From positions 105,867-169,866 of the forward strand of contig WELB01000106.1 of NCBI GenBank assembly GCA_009602725.1: DNA of 64,000 bases, written 5' to 3'. This document shows, piece by piece, positions 1-24,223 of this stretch (within the stretch, counting starts at the first letter, position 1; each line of letters opens with the position of its first letter). Both the position numbers and the translations under genes were made by a program. Source of the DNA: Spirogloea muscicola. Its lineage: Eukaryota; Streptophyta; Zygnematophyceae; Spirogloeales; Spirogloeaceae. The notes below the pieces were generated by a model, which was not told the origin of the DNA, made no database searches, and saw only the letters and a program-made list of their open reading frames with translations.

Positions 1-130
1 TTCTCTGGCAGGGCCCGTAACGGGAGCGGGTCTATCTGGCTGCTGTCTCAGCCCCTCTGGCGGTCACCGCTGCAGGCGGCTAGCATGTCCGCGTCGAGTT
101 CCGGCTCGACTGTCACAAATTCCCTTGCAG

Positions 131-3100
131 CTGGCAATTGCACAGGGAAGCTATGGCAGCGGAGCTTCCAGCAGGCAAGGTGCAGCTTTGACGGCTGCTG
201 AAAGTCCTGGCTTCCCTGCAGAGCAACTTCCCTTGCTGTACAGGGAAACCCCGCTGGTGACCACTGCGGTCAGCAAATTCGTGCCGTTCTCTGGTGTCAA
301 GGACCGTGATGACACAGAGGACTGGATAGTGGACACACAGGGACTGGAGGTACCAGCAGTGCTCGACATCATCTTGGGGCTGTCCGAGCCCAAATTCTTG
401 GCTCCAAGGGGCCGCAGACGCAATCTGGACCTCATGGTCTATGTGCCGGGCTTGGATGGCACGGTACGAGACCACTGCTGTACGAGACCACCATGCGCTG
501 ATGAGCCTTCATCTTTGGGATGAGCGCAGGTGTCTCATTGCTGCCTCGCTGTAAGACTTCATATCCCTGCTGTGCTCTTGTGCAGGGCTTGTTCTTGGAG
601 AGGCACCTGGCAGAGCTCGAAGCTGAGTACGACATACGGTGCCTTTCCATTCCGCCAACTGACAGCTCATCATATGCAGACCTTGCTGACAGGTGAAATT
701 GGTGTCACTATCTCTACATCTCTTATGCAATTACACAGGACTATGTCCTCATATACTCCTTCACATGCGTGTGCACTCAATCCACACGTTTAACTTAAGC
801 CATTGGAGGCATGCTAGATGTCTATGAATCTGCAGACAGTCTGAACATGGTCACTGCCACCTTTGACCTGCCGTTTTCAGCCTCTTGGAACAGACTGGCT
901 TCGATGATTGAAGACGAGCTTCACTGGCATGAAAGAAACGCCAAGGAAAGAGTAGCCTCAGCAGCACTGATGTCTGGTAGCTCCCAGGACTTCATGCAAA
1001 ACGTCAGTGGAAAGACTCCGAAGGCTGCAAAGAGGACCGTGACTATCATTGCAGAGAGCTTTGGAGCTGGAATAGGCGTGGCACTTGCTGCACAGAATGC
1101 TGAACTAGTTGATTACCTAGTCTTCATCAACAGGTCTTGGTCACAGCCTTCACTTCTCTGAGAGTACAAGACTCATCCTCTCATATTCAGCTGAGATGTA
1201 TTCTTCTATCTTGAGGATTCGACTGCAATCTGCTTCATTGAAGGTCGTAGAAGTGTTATGACAACTTGCGAATATTGTCATAACATCTCCATGAATTAGT
1301 CATGGAGGTTTTGGAGGTGTAACACTTGAACTGGCAATTCACCTGCCTGACTTGCTGTTGAATCACACCTAGCAGCTCAGCTGAATGTGTGCGACTGACA
1401 CTGCAGCGGGAGCGGATTTAGGCGTCGGCCATTACTGCTGCTTGGCTCTCGCCTGGTGCGTCTACTTGCACCATGTTACGTAGCACTCATAGCTGGTCTT
1501 CATGATGAGAGTATCAAGCTGAGGCTTTGACTCAGCTACACAGCAGTATTTAGCACAGAATCCACGCAGAGTATTACTACTCTGATCCAGATACTTGTTA
1601 CCCTCCTACTACTAGACTAAGAAGCCTGACTGCAGCCTGACTCATGTACTGCGAGAGTCTTATGCTTCCTCTCAGGTTCCATATGCACCTGCAATTCCGT
1701 ACCTGCATGATCTGAGCTCCATTGCGTTGGCACCTTTACTTACCAGCTGGCGGCGAGTAGCTGAGACCAGCCAATACATGATCTTGCCTCCCTTTAGGTA
1801 CTTGGCAGCTCTCAGTATATAGTACAGGAGATATTAAACTTTTGAAGCATGTCAAGCAGCTCACCACATGAAGTACATCACTGTGAAGTACTGTCAATTG
1901 ACTTCCATATATGCACTTTCTGGCTACCTGCTTTCGCAGTACGCAGCTGCTCAAACAGGATGTGGTGTCGCGGAGGCTCAACATGATGGCTGCCTGGCAG
2001 CCTTCTGATGCTACGCTGTCGGCCATCACAGCAACAACCCTCCTTGTTGCCAGGTAATGTTGGAGACAAGAGAGCTTGTAAAATTTCTGAGGCATGGCCG
2101 AGCGCTTGGCACCTTGGTAAGTGCACATTGGGTCTGCCATGTCACATCTTGGCTTCCGCTGTTGGACACGGAAAATGTCTCGTCTTCTGTTCTACATGTC
2201 TATCCAAGACATGATGCTCAATCCAGCTCATTTGATGAATAGCAGAGCAGAATCTCAGGATTCTGATTTGAGTTCTGCTTATATAGCGCCATTGTGTCAC
2301 CTTGATGATAGCTGAGGTTGCTTGTATACTGTTTGTACAGTGGTGCCGACAGACTTCTTCCGTCGGTGGAGGAAGCCTATGGACTTGCCACCTGCATACC
2401 AAGTTGCCAAATCCACGTTCTCCCATTCTCAGGCCACATTCCTCTCCTCGAGGTCGAGTGTGGCACTGACCTATGCCTTCACTGGATGGCACTATTTATG
2501 ACTTACTTGAGGGATTGTAGTAGTCCAGAGGATGGTGTAGTTGGGCTAAGGCGTTCGTACTGTTGCGGTGCAGGAGGATGTCAATCTGGTTAATATATTA
2601 GCAGGGGCTCGATTCTTACCATCGCAAAGTCATTCTCTGAGCGGAGGACATCAGCACCAAGACGAGGTCTGATTATTCTTCAGTCATGGCCTTACAAGAC
2701 ATTGCTGTTCAAAGCTGTTCAAAGCTTGTTGTTATTGTGACTTGCTGCTGCTTTGATTCAAAGTGTTTTATGTTGTCATAGCTTTGTTGCAGAGCATTGC
2801 GTCTCCTTTCTATCCTACAATCGCCTCAAACAAGGCTTTGGAAGACGTCGCACAACTAGGTGTTGGCTTTTCAGCCTCAGGCTTAGCATACAGCTCAACA
2901 GACACACCTGCAGAAGTCATAGATGGAGCAGCTGTTGTTCTCTCTCTGCAAGTAGAGGAGCCCGCAATCTTCAAGACAGCTTCCACTCATGCAGCTGCAG
3001 GTCCTGCAGAACGTGTGAGCTTGGCTGAGGACGATGATGCCTGCATAGAAGTTTCAGGTCCCACTGAGGAGCTCCTGGCCAGCCAGGCTGTGGGTGGGCA

Positions 3101-5996
3101 AGAGGAGGAAGAGGGGGTAGATGGGCTTGTCAAGGCATGGGCGCTGGCCAGGGTAAAGGGGAGAAGTAGTCAGGATAGAGAGTGTCCTCTGGATGCCTTT
3201 CTGGTTCTGAACAAGGAGAGAGGTGACAAGGCATGGATGCGATGGATGTTCCCATACTCGTCCATTCAGGACAGAGCTGTGCAGCGCTCCTTGCGCCTAC
3301 TTCCAGATCAAAGGAGTCAGCCTGGCAGCAATGCTACTCCAGGAGTTACCCCTGACACAGGCTCGGACCAGCTGCAAGGCGATATGGCAGAATCATCAGC
3401 AAATAGGACAGAGGGGATCATTCAGCAGGATCAGCAGGTCGACTCTCAGATCAAAGATGTTGACAGTGGCTCAAAAGTCACGCTAGGACAACCAAGCGAG
3501 GAGACGAAGAATGAAGGTCACAGGGGGCTTGGCATGGCCCATGCTGCTGAGGGAATGTCCTTGTCTCAAGCACTCCCTGATGAGAACCTAGAGAGGCAAG
3601 GTGTGACTGGCCTTACCTGGAGCAGGGCAGGGGCAGAGCCAGAGACTGGTCTTGCAAGGAGAGACAGGGGAGATATTGTGCCAATCCAGAGGAAAAATGG
3701 AAAGCTAGCTATCATTGAACGAGGCTCTACACGCAGCAGGATCTCAGCAGCAGAGGCTGGCGCAAAGTTAGAGCGCTTGTTGCTTGACATCCCTCAATAC
3801 CGTGTCTGGAATTGGTTGACGCGGCCACAGTTCTCTGGTAAGTGACTGGCTCCGCCTATGGCCAAGCCTTTCCAGGTGTTGGTCCCATATGAGATGTGCT
3901 ATTTCACAGTCCCCCTTTCTATGCAGGACTGGAGAATGTTCCAACCCATGAGCGGCCTCTTCTTTTTGTTGGAAACCACACAATCTTTGGTATCTATGAC
4001 ATGTAAGAGGTCGTCCTCTGACATGTCTATCTAGTTGCACCAGAATGGTCACATGCAGACAATGTCCTTTATATCATGTTCATCAAAGCCATCACCTCAG
4101 AAAATGTGCTGCTCACATCCTAGAACGAGCCTGCACATGCATGCACAGGTAGTTAGTCACTGATCTGCTCCCTCTTGTTGTAGGCCTCTTATGTTGATGG
4201 AGCTTCAGAAGAGAAAGGGGCTGACTTTGCGAGGACTGGCTGACCCACTTCATTGGGCTACTCCTTTCGGAGCAATTCTGGCTTCATATGGGGCAGTAAT
4301 GGTCAGTGTAACAATTGTTGCAGAGCATCACGTGTTTCTTATCTATAGGTCCTTTATGCTTTCTTGCACACTTGTATAAAATAAGTATTAGGAAGGTGTT
4401 GGTCACGGGCAGCACCTGCATGTACTGCAGGTAGCATGTAGATTGTGCATGCCCGTCACTTCGGGCAGGCCATGCAGCTAATATCTATTCTTGTAGATGG
4501 TTGACAAGTGTCAACTCATGTGCTACAGGCATCGCCAAGGAACTGCTTCAAGCTGCTGCAAGAGGGTGAGTGCGTCCTGCTCTACCCAGGTGGCGGCAAG
4601 GAGGTTGCCAAGAGGAAAGGCCAGAAGTACAAGCTGCTGTGGAAGGAGCAAACAGACTTTGTACGGCTTGCCATGCGCTTTGGCTGCACCATTGTCCCAT
4701 TTGCTGCACTTGGTGTAGAGGATGCCTTCGACATCCTCATGGATCCTGAGTGCGTTGCTCCTGTCCAAGTCAGAAGCCTTGTTGTTGACATCTGTGGTAC
4801 TGTTGAATTGCTCCTGGGTTTCTGCTCGCTCTGCTTGTGTAATTTTCAGTCGGTGCAAGAACCAAGGTGGTCGATTGATTGTCAGATGAACCAGTGAAGC
4901 CCTTCCTGGCATTTAAGAGGAACAAAGGCAGGATGCTTCTCTGTTGCACAGTCAGACAATAATCATGCTGTGCAACTGTCTAATTATACCTTTCCTGCTC
5001 TCAGGGAGATAATGGCGACACCGCTTGGCAACATTATACGTCCCGTGCTGCAGGCTGCTGGTAGTCTTCCGCATTGGGCATGCCTGAGCCGTATGTGAGG
5101 GGGACAAAAGCATGCGGGGCTTAAGAGGGAGAGTGGGGTTCAGACTTGTGGAAGGGGAGTGGTATCAGGCCTCATTCAATCCGTGTTCACATCTTTGCAA
5201 GTTGCTCATCAAAGCTGATGGTTTACGTCTGTGCCTGGTGATGGTACTGTGACTTCACAGGTCTCACTGAAGAAGTCCTCCTTCCACTTACATCCACTGT
5301 TGGCCTGCTACCACGTCCAGAACGTCTTTACTTTCACTTTGGTCAGTGAGTAATGAATGACTGGGTTGCTGGTCTGACTTGCTTACAGAGGAGAAGTACG
5401 GCGTCTTGTGCCAGTCATGCAGGGACCCTGTTTGACAAGCAATGGTGGCAAGTGTGGGCAAGGGTGCAGGGGAGCCTATCAGGACAGACAGGTTCTCTCG
5501 TGCAACCCTGGCTGATCGAGAGGCATGCAGTCAACTGTACCAGGTGAAGACCGTTGCAATGAGATATCCTGCCTGTCTTGGAAATTAGCAAAGTTATCCT
5601 CTATCACCCTCGTGGGAGCTTATAGAGAGGGCAGTCTTTCATCTGCTTATCGCGTAGCATGCTCTCCTTCAGTGGCAGAGCAGCTTTTGGTCTCCAGAGA
5701 GGCGGGAGCAGGTAGTATGACCATGTAGGGAAGGTGCCATAGGCGTTGACCTGATGTATGCCAGAATGAATGTTCCACAGACGGTGAGGCAGTCAGTGGA
5801 AGACGGCATTAGGCTTCTTCAAAGCAAACGGGATAAGGATCCCCTCCGCGACCTGTTTTCTCGTACTTTGGTACGACCTATGCCTTTATCGTTATCGTGC
5901 TTTTGTGTTTCTGGTTCTCTAGAGGTAAAAGCTTATCCCTCCACTAGGCTGACTTCATCATTATACTGGACATCTGGAGCAGATGAATGTCTCTGA
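131..5996 (+). CDS. Phytyl ester synthase / diacylglycerol acyltransferase-like protein (5' end unresolved)
   Basis: An N-terminal alpha/beta-hydrolase is joined to a C-terminal acyltransferase, the order of the plastid esterase/lipase/thioesterase family (Arabidopsis PES1/PES2), which makes fatty acid phytyl esters and triacylglycerol. Exons I can place: 131-463 (ends in VPGLDGT), 586-692, about 832-1133 (nucleophile elbow AESFG), 1947-2053, 2341-2452 (SGADRLLPS, then SGHIPLLE with the likely catalytic His), 2574-2666, 2793-3837, 3927-4002 (FVGNHTIFG), 4184-4301, 4529-4749 (LLYPGGGKE), 5005-5090, 5261-5341, 5470-5491 and 5729-5870 or 5996. Phases agree from 1947 onward. The joins between 692 and 1947 are unresolved, and an exon near 1680-1760 is possible. 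No credible start codon is seen, so first exons and a transit peptide probably lie upstream. The 1045-base exon 2793-3837 is far longer than usual. The stop is either at 5994-5996 or just after a splice at 5871. Family confidence is high; exact structure is moderate. Confidence 0.85.
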
Positions 5997-6100
5997 AGGA
6001 TGGGATGGCTTATAGGACAGACTCCCGTTTAACGATCAAGGAAAGAGCACCTCAGAGTTCACTGCATTGCCTTTGGAATGAGCAACACATTGTATGTTTC

Positions 6101-6226
6101 CTTGTCTCTCGCTTCTCGCCTTCCGAATTCCTTGTCTCTCGCTTCTCGCCTTTCAAATACATATTGTTGGAATAGGCTGTACAATACGTACTGTCTTGTC
6201 TCTCTTGCTTCTCGCCTTTCAAATAC
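6101..6226. repeat. Three-copy short direct repeat
   Basis: Three copies of a roughly 20-base pyrimidine-rich unit (CTTGTCTCTCGCTTCTCGCC) lie at 6101-6120, 6131-6150 and 6195 onward. The second and third share the extra tail TTTCAAATAC. The third carries a small insertion. It sits just beyond the end of the phytyl ester synthase-like gene and could be in its 3' UTR. Confidence 0.8.
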
Positions 6227-7019
6227 AAACTGTATGCCACGGTACTTCAAGATTCGTGAATGTGGTATTTCATGGCGTTTAGCCTTAGGCGCATCTAATA
6301 CTCTCATGGTGCAATGTGTTGATGTTGTACACGCTTGCAGTAAGTGGACGTGGATGACCGTTGGTATACACGGCGTGGTTGCAGGATGCAAGGACAGGTG
6401 GATTTTGCTGCAAGCACAAGAGAGGGGCTTGCTGATCAATGCCACGTTTTCTCCCAACCAAGCTCCTGTCCTGTGTCGGTACAGTAACTTCAATGCCCTT
6501 ATGGGCGAGGTAAATGCTGGCTCTTGATGGAACCCGAGCATTCTCACATGTGAGGTGCTCGGTCACAGGAGTCACAATGACTAATAAGGAGTGAGCTCGC
6601 TCTCACCAGTACGGACTGTGGGGTGCAATCCTTTACATTCTTTAAATGAGGAGCAATATGCCGTTTAGCAGCAATTTATATCTGCCCACTGAGACAGGCA
6701 GTGCACGTCTTTCACGCCGCAACAAGACATGCTCTCGCTTAAACAAGCATGCAGCTTGTTGCTTCCCTGAAGTGGCTCCAGTCCTGCAGTTGCAGACATG
6801 TAGCTCAAGCAGCGCCACGCCTGTCCTCCACTCATTGTCACGTCGTTAAGTTACATGACGAGCTGAACACCTATGCGGCTGAGGCACCTGGCCCCTTGTT
6901 TACTGCCTTATGCCATCCCGCCCACCTCCTGCTACTCGACAGTCCAGGCCAAGCCACCGCCCACGTTCAAGGAACCGCAGTCCCCACAGTCCTGGGACCT
7001 GAAATTCACTTTGTCTACT
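6227..7019. other. Intergenic, no supported gene
   Basis: Open frames here are short and overlap on both strands without splice-site or family support. I recognise no protein. A piece near 6285-6530 stays open on the + strand but matches nothing I know. Confidence 0.5.
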
Positions 7020-7535
7020 CATTGTGGGCTAGCCTTTCACAGCCATCGCGCTGTTGGAAGGCCCTCGTCAAAAGTAGGCCAGGCTTCCATGGCGACGATC
7101 TAGCTCCATACATTAGCTTATGTCAGGTTGTATGTGCTAACTGGTGGCTTCTGAAGTCTTTTCAGCTGTATGTTCGCCCTGTTACCTTGAGCCTCAGATT
7201 GCCTAGGGCTTCGCTTTGTGAAGCACAGTGGTTTTTCGGTCATTTCTGCCTGAACAAGTCTGTATTTTCTACTGGATCGACTTGGCCTCCGTGCTATTTC
7301 ATGCGCACCGTGCACGCCTACCTCTCTGGGAGGTGCTTCCAACATGGAAAGCTCTTCCCAGAAGATGGCAATGGCTGTGGAAGGCCAGCCCAGAAACGCT
7401 GTCCATACTTTCGGGCTGGCTCTTCACAGCCCTCGCCTCTCCTCCACATGAGCTTACAAAGACAGGGCGACGTCTTTCCGCCGGCTAGCTATTCAGGCCT
7501 GCATCTCTTGACGAGAGGTTACTGAGAGTCTCGTT
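7020..7535 (+). repeat. Composite dispersed repeat (hairpin motif and TTTCATGCGC block) with decayed retroelement tail
   Basis: This stretch carries four recognisable blocks found elsewhere in the window. A hairpin-core copy lies at about 7025-7045. A block of the form TTGGCCTCC...TTTCATGCGCACCG lies at about 7280-7315. Two more hairpin cores follow at about 7370-7395 (minus sense) and 7412-7432. The end at 7500-7525 encodes a version of the non-LTR element C-terminus (LLTRGY then stop). The same order of CATGCGC block and hairpin is seen at 41080-41205 on the opposite strand. Confidence 0.65.
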
Positions 7536-7569
7536 GCTGCTGTCTTAGTCCTTAGCACTCCGGCTTCTT

Positions 7570-7740
7570 CAGACCTTGTCCATTCCTTTGGGCTGGCCTC
7601 TCCCAGCTACCAGTCCATCTGGCCGCGCTTGAAGTTTGTAGCTGCTACACGCTTGTAGGCCACTCCGAACCTTTGTCATTTCTTTTTGGGCTGGCTTTTC
7701 GCAGCCCTTGCCCCCATTGGGAGTGCCACTTCTTCTTAAC
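7570..7740 (+). repeat. Two hairpin-motif repeat copies
   Basis: Copies at about 7588-7632 and 7685-7740 have the core GGGCTGGC, a 5 to 7 base loop, and AGCC or AGCT. The first continues into a tail (CAATCTGGCCGCGCTTG type) that recurs at about 38350 and 40910. The second continues into CCCCCATTGGGAGTGCCAC, which recurs at about 48400-48450. So there are at least two subfamilies. Confidence 0.75.
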
Positions 7741-8129
7741 AAAGAGAATGGAGGTCCGACGAGGCCGGCAAGCGCTGAAGCATACAGCTGCGCAAGTGGC
7801 TACCACGGATGAGTGCTCCATACACACATCAGCAGCCGCAAGTCCGATTACCTTGAGAAAGTGTCATTACGTCGATAGTGAGAATCAGAAGCCAAAGCCC
7901 GCGCTTTGGCTCAGATCAGTCGCACGGAACGGCGACGAGCGTGAGAAGGAGAAAAGCGCTGGACGGAACGCCGCGCCGCGCCAGGGGCTCGGATCCCGGG
8001 CAACGGGCGCGTGGCCGGGGGCTGCCACGTGGCGTGCGCCTGCCCGGTCCCGCGGGAGCGGGAGATACGGGGCGGTTGGCGCCTACACGTGGCTGGAGGC
8101 CCCGTGCGCCCGCGTGCCGCGTCGCGCGC

Positions 8130-8590
8130 CCATTGGCCCTCGCGGCTGGAGGTGGTCCCCCCCCGGGGGGCTCAAAGAATCCGGCCGGGCGCCAGATCGG
8201 CGAGCACCCCCCCGCACCGGCGGGCGCGAACGTTCGCAGCGGGGGGGGGGTCCAGATTTATTGTGCATTCCGAATTCCGTGAACCAATACGGTGCGGCCA
8301 ATCACGCGGCCCCCCCGCAGCTCACCAACATAAACCCAGTGACCAGCGGAATAGTGACCATCGAAGCCTTTCACCCCGACGTCCGGCGGAAATGCCGAGC
8401 GGAGTGGCGGGCAGCCGCATCGAACCCCCCACCTCTCGGACTGACGGCCCAGCTCCGGTGGTACAGGCCCCGCCACCCCTCCAGCTCCGCAACCCTTGCC
8501 TGCCACGTTCCGCAGCGCCTCTCCACAGCCCCCCGCCGCCGTCGCCGCCGTCGCCGACGCCGCNCCGCCGCCGCCGCCGCCGCCGCCGCC
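8130..8590 (+). promoter_or_regulatory. GC-rich promoter / 5' UTR of the REF-like gene with CCAAT boxes
   Basis: The stretch is strongly GC- and CpG-rich. It holds two forward CCAAT pentamers at 8284-8288 and 8298-8302 and a reverse one (ATTGG) at 8132-8136. It ends in a CCG/GCC run (8530-8590, one undetermined base at 8564) touching the start codon at 8591. Long open frames here are by-products of the composition. The promoter role is inferred from position. Confidence 0.5.
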
Positions 8591-9872
8591 ATGGGCGACG
8601 CCGCGCCCTCCGCGCCCCACGCCGGCCTCCCGCAGGTCAGCGGCCGCCTCCCGGATGGCATGCCACCCCCTGCTCTCCGTTGCCCGCTGGCCGCGATGTG
8701 CAGCTCGCCAGTCGAGTCAGGCCACCGAGTGACTGCCGCAGCCGTCGGCCCGCAGCTGTGAGCGCGGCATCTCTTTGTCAGGAAGCCACCGCAATGAATT
8801 CCTTGCAGATGTAGTCTGTACCCCATGTGCTTCTTCACTAGTCCGCAAGCTAATTTGACATTCACTTTACCCGCCATCCTTGCTCTTTCAGAGGAACCTC
8901 AAGTACTTGGGCTTCTTCCAGGACGCGGTCCTCAAGGCTGTTGCCTACCTGACCACGCTCTATGATTACGCCAAGGACAGCTCCGGCCCCCTCAAGCCCG
9001 GCCTTGAAAATGTCGAGGGCACCGTCAAGACCATCGTCGGGCCCGTGTACAACAAGATCGATGGCAAGCCGGGCGAGCTCTTGCAGTTTGTCGACGCCAA
9101 GGTAGCTATGGAGATTGTCTTGAGTTGGATGTGAAGGCTATGTCTCTTATTGGTCAATGGAAATTCTCGTCTGTCTGCTTAGCTCTTTTGGTGCAGAACG
9201 CTGACCACAGCATCACTTTGGCCCAAAATACGTACTTGTGGCCACAACTATGTGTTCGTCTATCGTAATTTCCAACAGTGTTAGTGGTCGTCGATGAGCT
9301 CTGTCATTGAGGACTTTACCTTGAATGGCACTTTAAAGCAAGGTAGAGTTGAAGCAAGGTAGAGTAGCAATGTGTCGTGGTATAACCTGTGTTCAATTCA
9401 ATCTGTGCATGGCTACTCACTGCTCATTGAAATGTTGCAGGTTGACAAGATCTTCACTCTCTTGGACAAGTATGTGCCTCCCTACTTCAAGGAGAAGGCG
9501 AACCAGGCAGCCACGCTCGTGAAGGAGGCCCCCGCCAACACCAAGGCTTTGTTCCACGATGTGCAGAGCAAGGGCATTTTCACTACCGTACACGAATACT
9601 CTGAGAAGTACCAGCCGGTGGCCGAGAAGGAATTCTACTCTGCCTGGAAGTTTTTCTTGACTTTCCCGCTGGCACCTCAGGTGGTCTCCTTCGTGGCCCC
9701 CACGGCAATCTTTGGCGCGGAGAAGTACAATGAGGCTGTGGTTTATTTCAAGAAGAGCGACATCCCCATTGCCAAGCCGGTGGCTGGCTACCTTCCTCTG
9801 GTGCCTACTGAGAAGATTGAGTCCACCGTTAAGTCTGACACGCAGGATGCCCTCAAGGTGCATGCCCACTGA
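8591..9872 (+). CDS. REF/SRPP-family lipid-droplet-associated protein
   Basis: Three exons (8591-8635, 8892-9101, 9441-9872) join in phase 0 and give 228 residues, normal for the rubber elongation factor / small rubber particle protein family (LDAPs in Arabidopsis). Known members coat lipid droplets or rubber particles and respond to stress. Family signatures are the run LKYLGFFQDAV, then YAKDSSGPLKPGLENVEGTV, then TIVGPVYNKI, then the repeated FVDAKVDKI and LLDKYVPP region. The first exon encodes only 15 residues, Ala/Pro-rich and not conserved. The C-terminal half is less conserved and ends in HAH before the stop. The start at 8591 is the first ATG after the GCC run and gives the only frame matching exon 2. 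The gene converges on GP210, with 486 bases between the stop codons. Confidence 0.93.
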
Positions 9873-10358
9873 GTGTGTGTGGACTAAGCTATGATCACGC
9901 ATGGCATGCGTGGAGATACTAGGGAGGGCTTCTGTCGATGTCAACTACCTTCATTCAACAAACCCAGCAGACCCAGCAGGCACTAAGCCTTCATGTAATT
10001 ATGTAGACTGCAATGTGGGCAGTGAGCTGCTCCATGTCATGTTGTGTTTAGGTCAAAGTGGGATGTTAGCTTCACTCCTATCTCTCCCCTTCTCGTCAGG
10101 ATCGTCTTTAGTTCACTGAATCTAGTGCAGGATGATTTTGCTATTCATGGAACCAACTTTTTTGTGCACGATGTGGTTTTTCCTGTAAGATGAGTGTGTG
10201 TAAAGTGTGAATTTGCAAATCTGTCTTCTGGCGCACAATTGACTGGTTTGCTTGGTGATGTTCATGACACTGAAATCATGTAAATCTGTCAGCACTCTGT
10301 GATGCTTGGACAAGTAAAAGAATGTACTCCAAATGAAAATGTGGCTTGCATGTGCCTA
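9873..10358. other. Convergent intergenic space / 3' UTRs
   Basis: AT-richer sequence between the stop codons of the REF-like (+) and GP210 (-) genes. It presumably holds both 3' UTRs. No other feature is seen. Confidence 0.5.

Positions 10359-24223
<13,865 letters not shown>

Noticed and set aside
85-189. ATG at about 85 as the start of the phytyl-ester-synthase-like protein
   Set aside because: Its frame hits a stop near 200 and does not join the conserved frame. A splice acceptor (TTGCAG) at 125-130 fits better, with the true start upstream.
8530-8590. CCG/GCC run read as a poly-Ala, poly-Pro or poly-Arg coding repeat
   Set aside because: It lies 5' of the REF-like start codon and fits none of that gene's exons; treated as a simple repeat in the 5' UTR.
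7673-8814. Two long plus-strand frames of 362 and 267 codons over the REF-like promoter
   Set aside because: The composition is GC-rich with Arg/Pro/Ala runs, both span an undetermined base, and they overlap the start of the REF-like gene in other frames.
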